From JABCPE02 sp963516475 (GTDB lineage Bacteria > Bacteroidota > Bacteroidia > Flavobacteriales > Weeksellaceae): DNA of 64,000 nt. The notes below the pieces were generated by a model. That model searched no databases and was not told the origin of the DNA. It saw only the letters and a list, made by a program, of their open reading frames with translations. Positions 25,990 to 34,309 of this stretch are shown here, piece after piece (within the stretch, counting starts at the first letter, position 1; each line of letters begins with the position of its first letter). The translations under genes and the position numbers were made by a program. Location: contig CAUQBR010000004.1 of NCBI GenBank assembly GCA_963516475.1, forward strand, positions 72,706 to 136,705. Reading direction: 5' to 3'.

Positions 25990-26745
25990 TTATTTTATGG
26001 TTTCATAATAGTATCTTGCTCCTTTTTCATTTTTTGTTTTCACTATGGCTCTTATTGTAGGGTCTTTGCTACTTATTGTAATATCCCAATCATAACCTTT
26101 TGTTTTAGACTTTACTTGTTTTAGTTCATTCCCTTCTTCATCCCTAATATAAAGTATATTACCAAGAATAGTATCGGGAGAAAAATATTTTATATTTACC
26201 TTTATACTGTCTTTATTTTTTTCTATTATCTTTTTTTCAAAAAAATGGCTATCATTTTTTTTAATGGTTTGATTATTTACATCTATTACTATTCTTTGGT
26301 TTTCAATTTCAATTTTTCCCTCATTAATGAATTCTAACATAAGTTCAGCCTTCCCTTCTTTTGTATAAAATATCCACCAGCCTCTTCTGTATTTTTTATC
26401 ATTTATTATACTGACCTCTCCTTCATATTCTAATTTCCCATTTGTATAATAGGCTTTTTCTATATAGTAATTTTGATTATCTTCTGACCAAATTAACTTT
26501 GTTTCAATTTTAGATTTTCCACTAGGATAGTAGTCTTTAATTTCGGATATAATACCTTTTTTATACTTTACTTTGTAGGATATATTTCCATTTTTTGTAA
26601 AGTTTGTTGCTTGAACTAGACTATCATTTCTGTATACAAGCTCTTGAACTGTATTTTCATCTTCCCTCTTTTCCACTCTGTCTTTCAGCTTTTTACAACT
26701 TAGTAATAGACCGAAAGACAAAATGGTAATTGATAAGTATTTCAT
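25990..26745 (-). CDS. MORN/YwqK-like lipoprotein
   Basis: A 251-residue lipoprotein: signal MKYLSITILSFGLLLSC with Cys17 as the lipid site. The body holds MORN-variant repeats of the YwqK type (NFTKNGNISYKVKYKKGII, DYYPSGKSKIETKL, AYYTNGKLEYEGEV, WIFYTKEGKAELMLEF). Such proteins are often annotated as toxin-antitoxin YwqK antitoxins, but this is based on weak evidence and no toxin gene is adjacent here. It is AT-rich compared with mnmA and coaX. Likely an outer- or inner-membrane lipoprotein of unknown role. Confidence 0.75.
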   Translation of the reverse strand: MKYLSITILSFGLLLSCKKLKDRVEKREDENTVQELVYRNDSLVQATNFTKNGNISYKVKYKKGIISEIKDYYPSGKSKIETKLIWSEDNQNYYIEKAYYTNGKLEYEGEVSIINDKKYRRGWWIFYTKEGKAELMLEFINEGKIEIENQRIVIDVNNQTIKKNDSHFFEKKIIEKNKDSIKVNIKYFSPDTILGNILYIRDEEGNELKQVKSKTKGYDWDITISSKDPTIRAIVKTKNEKGARYYYETIK

Positions 26746-26769
26746 TATTTCATATTTTTTAGAAACCAG

Positions 26770-27534
26770 CTACCCCTCCTTCCCCAAGAAATAAAGACCT
26801 TTCAGTGTGTGGAGATGGTCGCCGACATCTATTTTGTCTGTTAGTGGTTTATAGATGTGGGAAACTCCGCCTGTCGCAATTACGAAACATTTATCCTTCA
26901 CTTCATTATTCACCCTTTCTATGAAGCCTTCCACCATTCCCAGATAGCCATAGACCATACCGCTGACCATACAGGAAACCGTATCCTGCCCCAAGACAGT
27001 TCTCGGTGGAGCCAGCTCTATCTCTGGGAGCTGGGCAGTCTGCTGAACTAGACTATTCAACGAAGTGATAATCCCAGGTGCGATAATAACACCCTGAGTT
27101 TCACCATTTTCATCCACACAGCTCACCGTAAGGGCAGTTCCAAAATCTATGATAATTTTCTTTTTGTCTTTGGGATAAAGATAATGCGCCGCCACCAAAT
27201 TTGCATAAATATCAGTTCCCATTTGGCTGGATTTATGGCTGACTCCAGAGGGCGTGCTTCTATTTACCAAAACAGGATCCAGACCATGTATTTTCTTCAA
27301 AGCACTGCTAATCACCGTTGTAAGCTGCGGCACTACAGAACCGATGATGATTTTCTGAAACTCATCTGCTTTGACCTGATAAGTCTGATAAAACAAAAGA
27401 AACTGCGAATAAAATTCATCTTTCGTGCGGTAAGGCTTGGTGTTGATAACCCATGAGGCCTGGCATTCATCACCGTTGAATATCCCAAAACGGATATTCG
27501 TATTTCCTATATTGACTACTAAAGTTTTGCTCAT
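26770..27534 (-). CDS. coaX: Type III pantothenate kinase
   Basis: Phosphorylates pantothenate in the first step of coenzyme A synthesis. The ASKHA fold is shown by the phosphate loop NIGNTN (residues 8-13), the pantothenate-site GTDIYANLVAAH, the DFGTALTVSC loop and C-terminal ATGGVSH. Two usual residues differ: the first motif has Asn instead of the common Asp of DxGNT, and GTDI replaces GxDR. The Asp of the second motif is kept. The size (254 aa) is normal. It is followed downstream by the lipoprotein gene. Confidence 0.92.
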   Translation of the reverse strand: MSKTLVVNIGNTNIRFGIFNGDECQASWVINTKPYRTKDEFYSQFLLFYQTYQVKADEFQKIIIGSVVPQLTTVISSALKKIHGLDPVLVNRSTPSGVSHKSSQMGTDIYANLVAAHYLYPKDKKKIIIDFGTALTVSCVDENGETQGVIIAPGIITSLNSLVQQTAQLPEIELAPPRTVLGQDTVSCMVSGMVYGYLGMVEGFIERVNNEVKDKCFVIATGGVSHIYKPLTDKIDVGDHLHTLKGLYFLGKEG

Positions 27535-27558
27535 TTTCGTGTATTTTTGAAAAATTAC

Positions 27559-29415
27559 TTATTTCACTTCCAAGAAGTTGTCCTCTGGATGCACATCGGC
27601 TAATCTTTGGGTAAAATCTATTCCCATAGCCTGAAGTTTTTCCTTCCCGAAAGGTATGGTAAAGGTGTAATGATTCGCTGTCCAGTTCCAATAACCAAGG
27701 GTAGTAAAATTCCCAAAGAAATCAGATTTCTTCGGCTCTCTCATCATATTGAGCGGAATGTGATAGTTCACTATTTTGTTGTCTTTTGTCAATATAGAGA
27801 AGTCTATCGGCATTGGGATTGTCCCTTTATTAACAAGGGTAATGGTCGTAAATCCATCGCCGTATTTTACATCTTTTATCGCATAGTCTATGGTTTTAGT
27901 AGTGTTTATCCAGTAATGATAAAACCATTTCAGATCCATTCCCGAAACTTTCTGCGCTATATGCATAAAATCACGCCCCGTAGGGTGTTTCATAGACCAT
28001 TCATCATAGTATTTTCTCATAATTTTAGACAAAGTCTCTTCCCCTACGATATAGCCCAGCTCTACTAAAAACAGTTCGCCTTTGGTGTAAGATGCCACGC
28101 TGTAAGCCGAACCGTGGTCGTGGTGGTCAGCAAGCCAAACCGCTGGTTCTTCTATCTTTCTTTTCGTGAATGCTACATAGCTCTGGATAGCATCCGTGAA
28201 AGGATTAGGCTGCGGCTGAACTGGCGGGAACAATCGGTAAAGAACATAATCCTGCGCATATGTCGTAAAACCTTCATCCAGCCAAGGAGCCACGCTCTCA
28301 TTCGTTGCAAGCATCTGCTGATACCAAGAATGCGCCCCCTCATGCACCATCAGACTCACAAGGCCTTCTAGGTTTCTCGCTTCGCCCAGCATCAGCGTAC
28401 ACATTCCGTATTCCATACCGCCATCTCCCCCTTGGATAAAGCTGTAGCTTGGATAAGCATACCTTCCAAAAGTAGCGTTCATGATTTGGAAAAATTTCAC
28501 CGCAAGAGGTTTCGCTTCTTCCCAATATTTTGTTTTTTCTGATTTTTGATAAACGAAATATAGTTTAGGCCCATCGATTACAGTCATCTCTTCCACCGAA
28601 AAATCTGGGTCTGCTGCCCAAGCAAAATCCAAAATATTTTTGGTTCTCCATCTCCAAGTTGCCTTTCCGTTTCTATCTTCTTTGATTGTAGGATTTTGGG
28701 CATATCCCTTCACTTCATTAGGGTTTTGGAGTATTCCTCCTGCTCCGATGACATAGTCTTTGTCAATGTTGATTGTAACATCAAAATCTCCAAACGGCGC
28801 ATGAAACTCCCTTCCTACATAGTCAAAAGTCGCCCAGCCGTCATAGTCGTATTCTGCGATTTTAGGATACCACTGGGACATGGACATTTCCACGCCTTCT
28901 CGGTTGTTTCGCCCTGCTCTTCGGATTTGGTGTGGAATCACTGCATCCCAGTCCATCGTGAAAGTCGTAGTGGAATTTGGTTTTAGCGGTTCATTCAGAT
29001 AAACTTTCATTATCGTTTCCTGAATTTCGAATTTTAGTTCTTTGTCTTTTTGTTTTATCCAGTTTATTTTCTGGCTTCCCTCTTCATTAGCAGGAATAGA
29101 AGCCAAACGAGAGACTGGTTTCCCATTTACTTTGGTCATCAGACGCCCATCTGCATTCAGCCCTTGGTTGGCCACCCTTTGGTCCATCATAGAATTAGGC
29201 TTAAAGGCATTCCAATACAAATGAAAATACACTACTCTCAGCTCATCAGGCGAGTTGTTGGTGTATTCTATGCTCTGTTTTCCGTGGTAAGAATAGTTAG
29301 ACGCATCTACATCAATGTTCATTTTATACTTCACATATTGCTGATAATAAGCTCCTTTCTGAGCAGACAGCATGAATGAAAAGCAAAAGCCGATTAGTAA
29401 AATTACTTTTTTCAT
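27559..29415 (-). CDS. M1 family zinc metallopeptidase, exported
   Basis: A 618-residue aminopeptidase-like protein with a signal peptide (MKKVILLIGFCFSFMLSAQ). The gluzincin site is complete: HEGAH at residues 358-362 and the third ligand in WLDEGFTTY (Glu381); the exopeptidase motif appears as GGMEY (332-336). A beta-rich C-terminal domain follows. The mature protein should act in the periplasm or on the outer membrane. It starts 2 bases after the stop of the membrane-protein gene upstream, so the two are co-transcribed. Confidence 0.92.
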   Translation of the reverse strand: MKKVILLIGFCFSFMLSAQKGAYYQQYVKYKMNIDVDASNYSYHGKQSIEYTNNSPDELRVVYFHLYWNAFKPNSMMDQRVANQGLNADGRLMTKVNGKPVSRLASIPANEEGSQKINWIKQKDKELKFEIQETIMKVYLNEPLKPNSTTTFTMDWDAVIPHQIRRAGRNNREGVEMSMSQWYPKIAEYDYDGWATFDYVGREFHAPFGDFDVTINIDKDYVIGAGGILQNPNEVKGYAQNPTIKEDRNGKATWRWRTKNILDFAWAADPDFSVEEMTVIDGPKLYFVYQKSEKTKYWEEAKPLAVKFFQIMNATFGRYAYPSYSFIQGGDGGMEYGMCTLMLGEARNLEGLVSLMVHEGAHSWYQQMLATNESVAPWLDEGFTTYAQDYVLYRLFPPVQPQPNPFTDAIQSYVAFTKRKIEEPAVWLADHHDHGSAYSVASYTKGELFLVELGYIVGEETLSKIMRKYYDEWSMKHPTGRDFMHIAQKVSGMDLKWFYHYWINTTKTIDYAIKDVKYGDGFTTITLVNKGTIPMPIDFSILTKDNKIVNYHIPLNMMREPKKSDFFGNFTTLGYWNWTANHYTFTIPFGKEKLQAMGIDFTQRLADVHPEDNFLEVK

Positions 29416-29417
29416 AT

Positions 29418-30134
29418 TTATAAATTATTGTTTATTTCTTCTGTAAAAATATTTTTATATAAAGTGTAAATCATCGCATTCCAAAAAGGAAAAGTCAGTG
29501 CATATCCCACCAGAAATACAACTAAACCGAGGTAACTGATGAATGCAGTCCCAATGACACAAATCAACAGCGCTAAAAAATTCCCACGCATCACCTGAAA
29601 ACTTAAAACCATCGCTGTTCCCAAAGGCTCATTCCTGAAATACATGAGCGGAGAAACAAAAAGCGTAAGCATCACCCAAAGCGGAGCAGGAAGCACCAAC
29701 TGACTCATAAATCTGTAAATCATCATCCAAAGAATGTAATATACAGCATATTTTATAAAGTTAGCTCCTTGATAACCTTCAAACAAATCGCCTAAAACAG
29801 GCTCTTCCTTGTTGTCTATTTTCTTAAAAATCTTGAAAAACCCTATATGCAGAGGGAAAACCAGCCCAGAGCAAAAAACACTCAATAATGAAAATAATAT
29901 CACATCTTTTGAACCAACCAATTCGTTTATCTTTTTTAAATAAACCTCCATGCTCGTTACTGATTGTAGTTCCATGAATTTTTCCCAAACTCCCAGATAG
30001 TTCGCCAATCCATAAGTCAGCAGCATAAATAAACCAAAATACACCATCGAAAAGGCGAGATTAAACCTCATTACCAATTTCCAATAATCAAACGCCTGAC
30101 TGAAAATCTGCCCTGTATCTATTTTTTGTTCCAT
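29418..30134 (-). CDS. Polytopic membrane protein, unknown
   Basis: A 238-residue inner-membrane protein with about five to six hydrophobic segments (near residues 25-46, 80-100, 127-150, 155-165, 180-225). No catalytic motif is visible. It is the first gene of a unit with the M1 peptidase and is read divergently from pabB across a 49-base region containing a perfect inverted repeat with promoter boxes. Similar flavobacterial proteins carry misleading names; I assign no function. Confidence 0.7.
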   Translation of the reverse strand: MEQKIDTGQIFSQAFDYWKLVMRFNLAFSMVYFGLFMLLTYGLANYLGVWEKFMELQSVTSMEVYLKKINELVGSKDVILFSLLSVFCSGLVFPLHIGFFKIFKKIDNKEEPVLGDLFEGYQGANFIKYAVYYILWMMIYRFMSQLVLPAPLWVMLTLFVSPLMYFRNEPLGTAMVLSFQVMRGNFLALLICVIGTAFISYLGLVVFLVGYALTFPFWNAMIYTLYKNIFTEEINNNL

Positions 30135-30150
30135 TTTTATTCTATTTTAT

Positions 30151-30180
30151 GCAAAAATAAAGTTTTAGTTTTATTTTTGC
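30151..30180. promoter_or_regulatory. Palindromic divergent promoter region
   Basis: GCAAAAATAAA (30151-30161) and TTTATTTTTGC (30170-30180) form a perfect inverted repeat around 8 bases. Each arm contains a TATTTTTG box, one pointing to pabB (30172-30179, 4 bases before its ATG) and one to the membrane-protein gene (30152-30159, 17 bases before its ATG). Confidence 0.55.
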
Positions 30181-30183
30181 ACT

Positions 30184-31158
30184 ATGAAAAATCTTCAAGG
30201 CTCTTTTGAGAAAATGAACTCCCTCTCTGCGAATAAAATTCCTTTCTTTTTTATGATTGATTTTTTGGCTCAGAATATCATCATTATTGAAGAAAAAGAT
30301 TTGGAAAAAGCAGATATTTTCATCAAATTTCCTGACTTCAAATTTGAAAAACCAATTCAAAATTCAGAAAAAAATATTTTCTGGGAAAATTTCCCACAGA
30401 GCAGGGAAGATTACCAAAAAGGCTTTGAAATTGTTCAAAAAAATCTAAAAGGCGGAAATTCCTACCTAGCCAACTACACCTGCCAGACGGAGATAAAAAC
30501 CAACCTTTCTTTAAAGGAAATTTACAAAATTTCTGATGCGAAATACAAAGTCTATTTCGATGACCAATTTGTATTTTTTTCGCCAGAAACTTTCGTGGAA
30601 ATCAAAGAAAATAAAATCTTCACCTACCCAATGAAAGGCACCATCGATGCCTCTGTGGAGAACGCTGTCAATGTCCTGAAAGAAGACAAAAAAGAGCTTG
30701 CCGAACATTATACGGTGGTGGATTTATTACGAAACGACCTGAGCATGGTGGCGGATAATGTCCAGCTGGAAGAGTTCCAAAGGATAGATTTCATTAAAAC
30801 CCGCCAAAGGGATTTATACGCCATGAGTTCCAAAATTTCAGGAGAGCTAAAACCTGAATTTCAACAAAATATAGGCGACATTCTCCAAAAACTGCTTCCC
30901 GCAGGGTCTATTTTGGGCGCACCGAAAATGAAGACTTTGGAAATTGTTTTAGAAGCAGAAAATTACCAAAGAGGCTTTTACACAGGCGTTTGCGGCTGGT
31001 TTGACGGCAGAAATCTGGACAGCTGTGTGATGATTCGTTTTATAGAAAAAGAAAACGAAAAATGCTACTTCAAAAGCGGCGGCGGAATCACCCATATGAG
31101 CCAGTTGGAAGATGAATATCAAGAAATGAAAAATAAAATATATGTCCCAATTTATTGA
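30184..31158 (+). CDS. pabB: Aminodeoxychorismate synthase component I
   Basis: Converts chorismate and ammonia to 4-amino-4-deoxychorismate for folate synthesis. The chorismate-binding core is recognisable by GGNSYLANYTCQT, YPMKGTIDA, VDLLRNDLSMV, LLPAGSILGAPKMKT and YTGVCGWFDG, in order. At 324 aa it is short, lacking the long N-terminal domain of E. coli PabB, as is common in this phylum. The pabC-like gene overlaps its end by 17 bases. The glutamine amidotransferase subunit (PabA) is not in the window. The promoter box ends only 4 bases before the ATG. Confidence 0.92.
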   Translation: MKNLQGSFEKMNSLSANKIPFFFMIDFLAQNIIIIEEKDLEKADIFIKFPDFKFEKPIQNSEKNIFWENFPQSREDYQKGFEIVQKNLKGGNSYLANYTCQTEIKTNLSLKEIYKISDAKYKVYFDDQFVFFSPETFVEIKENKIFTYPMKGTIDASVENAVNVLKEDKKELAEHYTVVDLLRNDLSMVADNVQLEEFQRIDFIKTRQRDLYAMSSKISGELKPEFQQNIGDILQKLLPAGSILGAPKMKTLEIVLEAENYQRGFYTGVCGWFDGRNLDSCVMIRFIEKENEKCYFKSGGGITHMSQLEDEYQEMKNKIYVPIY

Positions 31159-31735
31159 AAGCATAAAAGTAGAAGACCAAAAAGTATTTTTATTAGACCT
31201 TCATCAGCAGAGGGTTCGCGAGACTTTTGCACATTTCGGAAAGGAGTGCTGTATAGATTTAGAAAAGATTTTCAAGGACTTAGAGCATGACGAAGATGGA
31301 CTCTACAAACTGCGCATCGTGTATGATTTGGAAGGAAATTTCAAATCCCAAATGCTCCCTTATGCATTTCCAGAAATAGAAACTTTTGAACTGGTAGAAA
31401 ATAATGATTTTTCGTATGATTTCAAATTTGCAGACCGCACAGAATTTGAAAAAATGAAGAAAAAAGCCCGAGCACAGGAAATCATCATCGTGAAAAACGG
31501 ACAGATTACGGACACTTCTTTTTCTAATCTTCTATTCCTGAAAAACCAAACTTGGTACACGCCTAAAAGTTTCTTGCTCAATGGCGTTCAGCGGCAAAAC
31601 CTCCTAAAACAAGGAATAATAAAAGAAACGGAAATTACTCTACAAAACCTAAACGAATTCTCTCATTTTCAACTAATTAATTCCATGAATGAATTCAACC
31701 AAGATTTTGTGTATTCCATAGAAGAGTTAAAATAA
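31142..31735 (+). CDS. pabC: Aminotransferase class IV, probable aminodeoxychorismate lyase
   Basis: A PLP-dependent class IV enzyme of 197 aa, shorter than E. coli PabC (about 270). The family motif around the cofactor is seen as NGQITDTSFSNLLFLK near residues 120-135 and TPKSFLLNGVQRQNLL near 139-154; a lysine-rich segment KMKKKAR precedes them and may provide the Schiff-base lysine. The 17-base overlap with pabB supports a role in releasing 4-aminobenzoate and pyruvate. Branched-chain aminotransferase activity is less likely because of the short length and context. Confidence 0.8.
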   Translation: MSQFIESIKVEDQKVFLLDLHQQRVRETFAHFGKECCIDLEKIFKDLEHDEDGLYKLRIVYDLEGNFKSQMLPYAFPEIETFELVENNDFSYDFKFADRTEFEKMKKKARAQEIIIVKNGQITDTSFSNLLFLKNQTWYTPKSFLLNGVQRQNLLKQGIIKETEITLQNLNEFSHFQLINSMNEFNQDFVYSIEELK

Positions 31736-31736
31736 A

Positions 31737-32168
31737 TCATCGTTTTCCCTTGAAAAAATTACTGACCAAAAGTGAACATTCTTCCTCCAAAACACCTGTG
31801 ATGATTTCTGTTTTAGGATGGAGTTCTATTCCTTTATTTAGAAAACCGCGCTTTTCATCCCTTGCTCCGATGACCAAGCGGGAAATCTGCGACCAAAACA
31901 AAGCTCCAGCGCACATCACACACGGCTCCAGAGTCACATACATTGTGCAATCTTTCAGGTATTTACCGCCAAGAAAATTAGCCGCTGAGGTTATACTCTG
32001 CATTTCGGCGTGGGCAGTGATATCGTTGAGCCGTTCGGTGAGATTATGCCCTCTGGCAATGATTTTATTATTACAAACTATCACACAACCTATCGGAACT
32101 TCCTCTTCTTCAAGGGCATAGCGAGCCTCTTGGAGAGCCGCTTTCATAAAATATTCGTCGGAAAACAT
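31737..32168 (-). CDS. tadA: tRNA-specific adenosine deaminase
   Basis: Deaminates adenosine 34 to inosine in tRNA-Arg. The zinc site is complete with HAEM (His53, Glu55) and PCVMC (Cys83, Cys86). Size 143 aa is slightly short but normal. It is convergent with pabC, one base separating the stop codons, and divergent from a membrane-protein gene. A minus-strand TATTTTTG box lies 17 bases upstream of its ATG. Confidence 0.94.
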   Translation of the reverse strand: MFSDEYFMKAALQEARYALEEEEVPIGCVIVCNNKIIARGHNLTERLNDITAHAEMQSITSAANFLGGKYLKDCTMYVTLEPCVMCAGALFWSQISRLVIGARDEKRGFLNKGIELHPKTEIITGVLEEECSLLVSNFFKGKR

Positions 32169-32185
32169 ATTTCTAAATGTTTCAG

Positions 32186-32193
32186 CAAAAATA
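32186..32193 (-). promoter_or_regulatory. -7 promoter box of tadA
   Basis: Minus-strand TATTTTTG fits TAnnTTTG, 17 bases before the tadA ATG. Confidence 0.4.
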
Positions 32194-32244
32194 GAAAATA
32201 AAAATCTGCTTTCATGGGAAATGTTCTTTTCTGTTATATTTTTC

Positions 32245-32252
32245 TAATTTTG
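32245..32252 (+). promoter_or_regulatory. -7 promoter box of the polytopic membrane protein gene
   Basis: TAATTTTG fits TAnnTTTG and ends only 5 bases before ATG 32258, so the transcript would have almost no leader. Confidence 0.45.
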
Positions 32253-32257
32253 CAGCA

Positions 32258-33535
32258 ATGGCAAAACTAAAATCAAAAATCCACAGCGCCCTATCCCTTC
32301 TCTTCCCAAATAATAAAGCAGAATATCTTTTATTCGGCTCATTCGTGCTTGTTTATGGGTGTTTAGGAAGTATCATCGCACTGAGATACCGCATCATTTT
32401 CGATGACCGTATTCCATGGGATGCTTATTTTAGTTTTGATAACCGAGCGATTATCATGACTGGCGGAGGTTTTGAACGGCATCCGCTGTCTATCTATTTT
32501 TTTGATTTTTTACGGAATTTTGCACTTTTCGTTTCTGGCGGCGAAAAAAACGAGATTTTCAGACTGGTTTGGGCGTGGCTCAGCACCATTACTATTAGTT
32601 TGACTTTAGTTCAGATTTATAAATATTTGACCAAGATCACTTTGATTTCTAATAAATCAGCATGGATTTTAACTGTTTTTTTTGCTTTTTTCTCCACGAA
32701 TATTCTTTTGTCTTTTACGCCCGAAACTTACACTTATTCGCTCCTTCTTCTGACCTTTTTTAATTATTATGCTGCAAGAAAAATCCAGCAGAAACAGAGC
32801 ATTCCTTTTTTCCCACTGATGCTCTCTGGCGTGGCGATTGGAGGGCTTACCATCACGAACATTGTCAAAACTTACATTCCTATTTTATTTGAAAAAAGAC
32901 TTTTCCTGTCTTGGATAAAATTCTGGCAAGCAACTCTGAAAGTAGCCCTTTCCGCTGGAGTTTTTGTTCTATTGTTCCTAATGCGGATGGATTTTAATTT
33001 GAAACAAATTCTTACTAAAACCGATGAGCAGTACGAAAAGTTTTCCAGCTCAAAATCTGTGCCTTTCTGGGATATGGTAACCTCTTGGTTTTTAGGCGGT
33101 AACATACTATTCCCTGGGTTCATTATTAAAAACTATAACAACAAGAAAGGATTCGAATACAAAGCCCTTTTTATGGATGTTTACAAGTCTGACTGGCCTT
33201 ATCTCTTTGTTGGGATTTTGCTCATATTGGTGATTTGGAGCATTATAAAAAACTTTAAAAACACTTATTTCCAGACACTTAAACTTTCGTTTTTAGTGGA
33301 TATCATCATACACTGCGTCCTAAAATTCGGGCTTAATGTTGCCTATATCTATGGAGGACATTTCGTTTTTGTCTATCCGTTGTTCCTTGGCTGGCTGTTC
33401 CATTCTTACCAAAAACAGCCTAAGATCCTGAATTTCTTAGTTTCCGTCGTTCTTATTCTGTGTGTGTATTTGGCGACAAATAACATTTACAGAATGAATG
33501 ATTTTTTCATCTTTTTGGAAACTTATTATAAGTAA
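32258..33535 (+). CDS. Polytopic membrane protein, possibly GT-C like
   Basis: A 425-residue protein with about ten hydrophobic segments. A conserved-looking luminal/periplasmic loop after the first segment contains DDRIPWDAYFSFDN and FERHPLSIYFFDFL, with acidic pairs as in GT-C glycosyltransferases, but I cannot assign it to a named family with certainty. The C-terminal half alternates membrane spans and short loops (HFVFVYPLFLGWLFHSY). It may act in lipid-linked glycan transfer (inference only). It is monocistronic by position. Confidence 0.7.
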   Translation: MAKLKSKIHSALSLLFPNNKAEYLLFGSFVLVYGCLGSIIALRYRIIFDDRIPWDAYFSFDNRAIIMTGGGFERHPLSIYFFDFLRNFALFVSGGEKNEIFRLVWAWLSTITISLTLVQIYKYLTKITLISNKSAWILTVFFAFFSTNILLSFTPETYTYSLLLLTFFNYYAARKIQQKQSIPFFPLMLSGVAIGGLTITNIVKTYIPILFEKRLFLSWIKFWQATLKVALSAGVFVLLFLMRMDFNLKQILTKTDEQYEKFSSSKSVPFWDMVTSWFLGGNILFPGFIIKNYNNKKGFEYKALFMDVYKSDWPYLFVGILLILVIWSIIKNFKNTYFQTLKLSFLVDIIIHCVLKFGLNVAYIYGGHFVFVYPLFLGWLFHSYQKQPKILNFLVSVVLILCVYLATNNIYRMNDFFIFLETYYK

Positions 33536-33656
33536 TTTTTCTATCTCTGATGATTTCTCTTTAAAAACTAAAATTTTTATCACTGAAAATCAATACTTTA
33601 CAAGAAACGAATAAACTTGGAAACTTTTTTATTTTTTTTTTGTTTCCTGGTTTTTA

Positions 33657-33664
33657 TATATTTG
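33657..33664 (+). promoter_or_regulatory. -7 promoter box of the efflux operon
   Basis: TATATTTG fits TAnnTTTG, 21 bases before the tetR ATG; the TTTG at 33639-33642 is 14 bases upstream, a short spacing. Confidence 0.45.
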
Positions 33665-33685
33665 CAAAACAAAATCAGACAAAAT

Positions 33686-34309
33686 ATGAAAGACACTATA
33701 TTAGAAAAATCAAAGGAACTATTCCTTAGGAATGGCTTTAAGACCGTTGGGATGGATGATATTGCACAATCTCTTCATATTTCGAAAAAGACCATTTATC
33801 AGTATTTTCCATCAAAAGAAGATTTAGTAAAGGCTACTCTGGATTATGTGTATAATCTGGCTTTCAGCAAAGTTGCAGAAATATCAGGAAAATGCGAAAC
33901 TGCTATCCATGAGCATTTCAAAATCAAAGAATCAATAGATGGTATTTTAGGGAAGGATTTTGAAACTTCTCCTTGTTTCTTTCAGCTGAAAAAATATTAC
34001 CCAGAGCTTTGTTATGATTTTGAAAAAAGACGCTGTAAGGATGTGAAAACCCACATCGAAAAAAACATAAGTGAGGGAATAAAACAAGGTGTCTACCGAG
34101 AAAATTTGGATAAAACTTTTCTGGCCGTCCAGTTTATCGCAGGAAGTGATGCCATTGATTTGTATGAAGCATTCCCAGAAGAAATAGGAAAAAGTATATC
34201 AATAAAAGAACATGATAACAAATTTTTAGAATTTTATCTAAGGTCAATCGTAACTCCAAAAGGTTTAGAAATAGTAGAAAATTTAATAAAAAAAGAAAAT
34301 GAAATATAG
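33686..34309 (+). CDS. TetR/AcrR family regulator
   Basis: A 207-residue repressor. The N-terminal helix-turn-helix is clear (MDDIAQSLHISKKTIYQYF, residues about 24-42) and is followed by a helical ligand domain. The start at 33686 (MKDTILEKSKELF) matches the family; an upstream in-frame start would run through the promoter box. It is the first gene of the operon with tolC, adaptor and RND permease and overlaps tolC by 11 bases, so it probably represses its own operon. Confidence 0.92.
   Translation: MKDTILEKSKELFLRNGFKTVGMDDIAQSLHISKKTIYQYFPSKEDLVKATLDYVYNLAFSKVAEISGKCETAIHEHFKIKESIDGILGKDFETSPCFFQLKKYYPELCYDFEKRRCKDVKTHIEKNISEGIKQGVYRENLDKTFLAVQFIAGSDAIDLYEAFPEEIGKSISIKEHDNKFLEFYLRSIVTPKGLEIVENLIKKENEI

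Noticed and set aside
25990..26745. Toxin-antitoxin system annotation for the YwqK-like lipoprotein
   Set aside because: No toxin-like gene is adjacent and the protein is a lipoprotein with MORN-like repeats; the label would rest on name transfer only.
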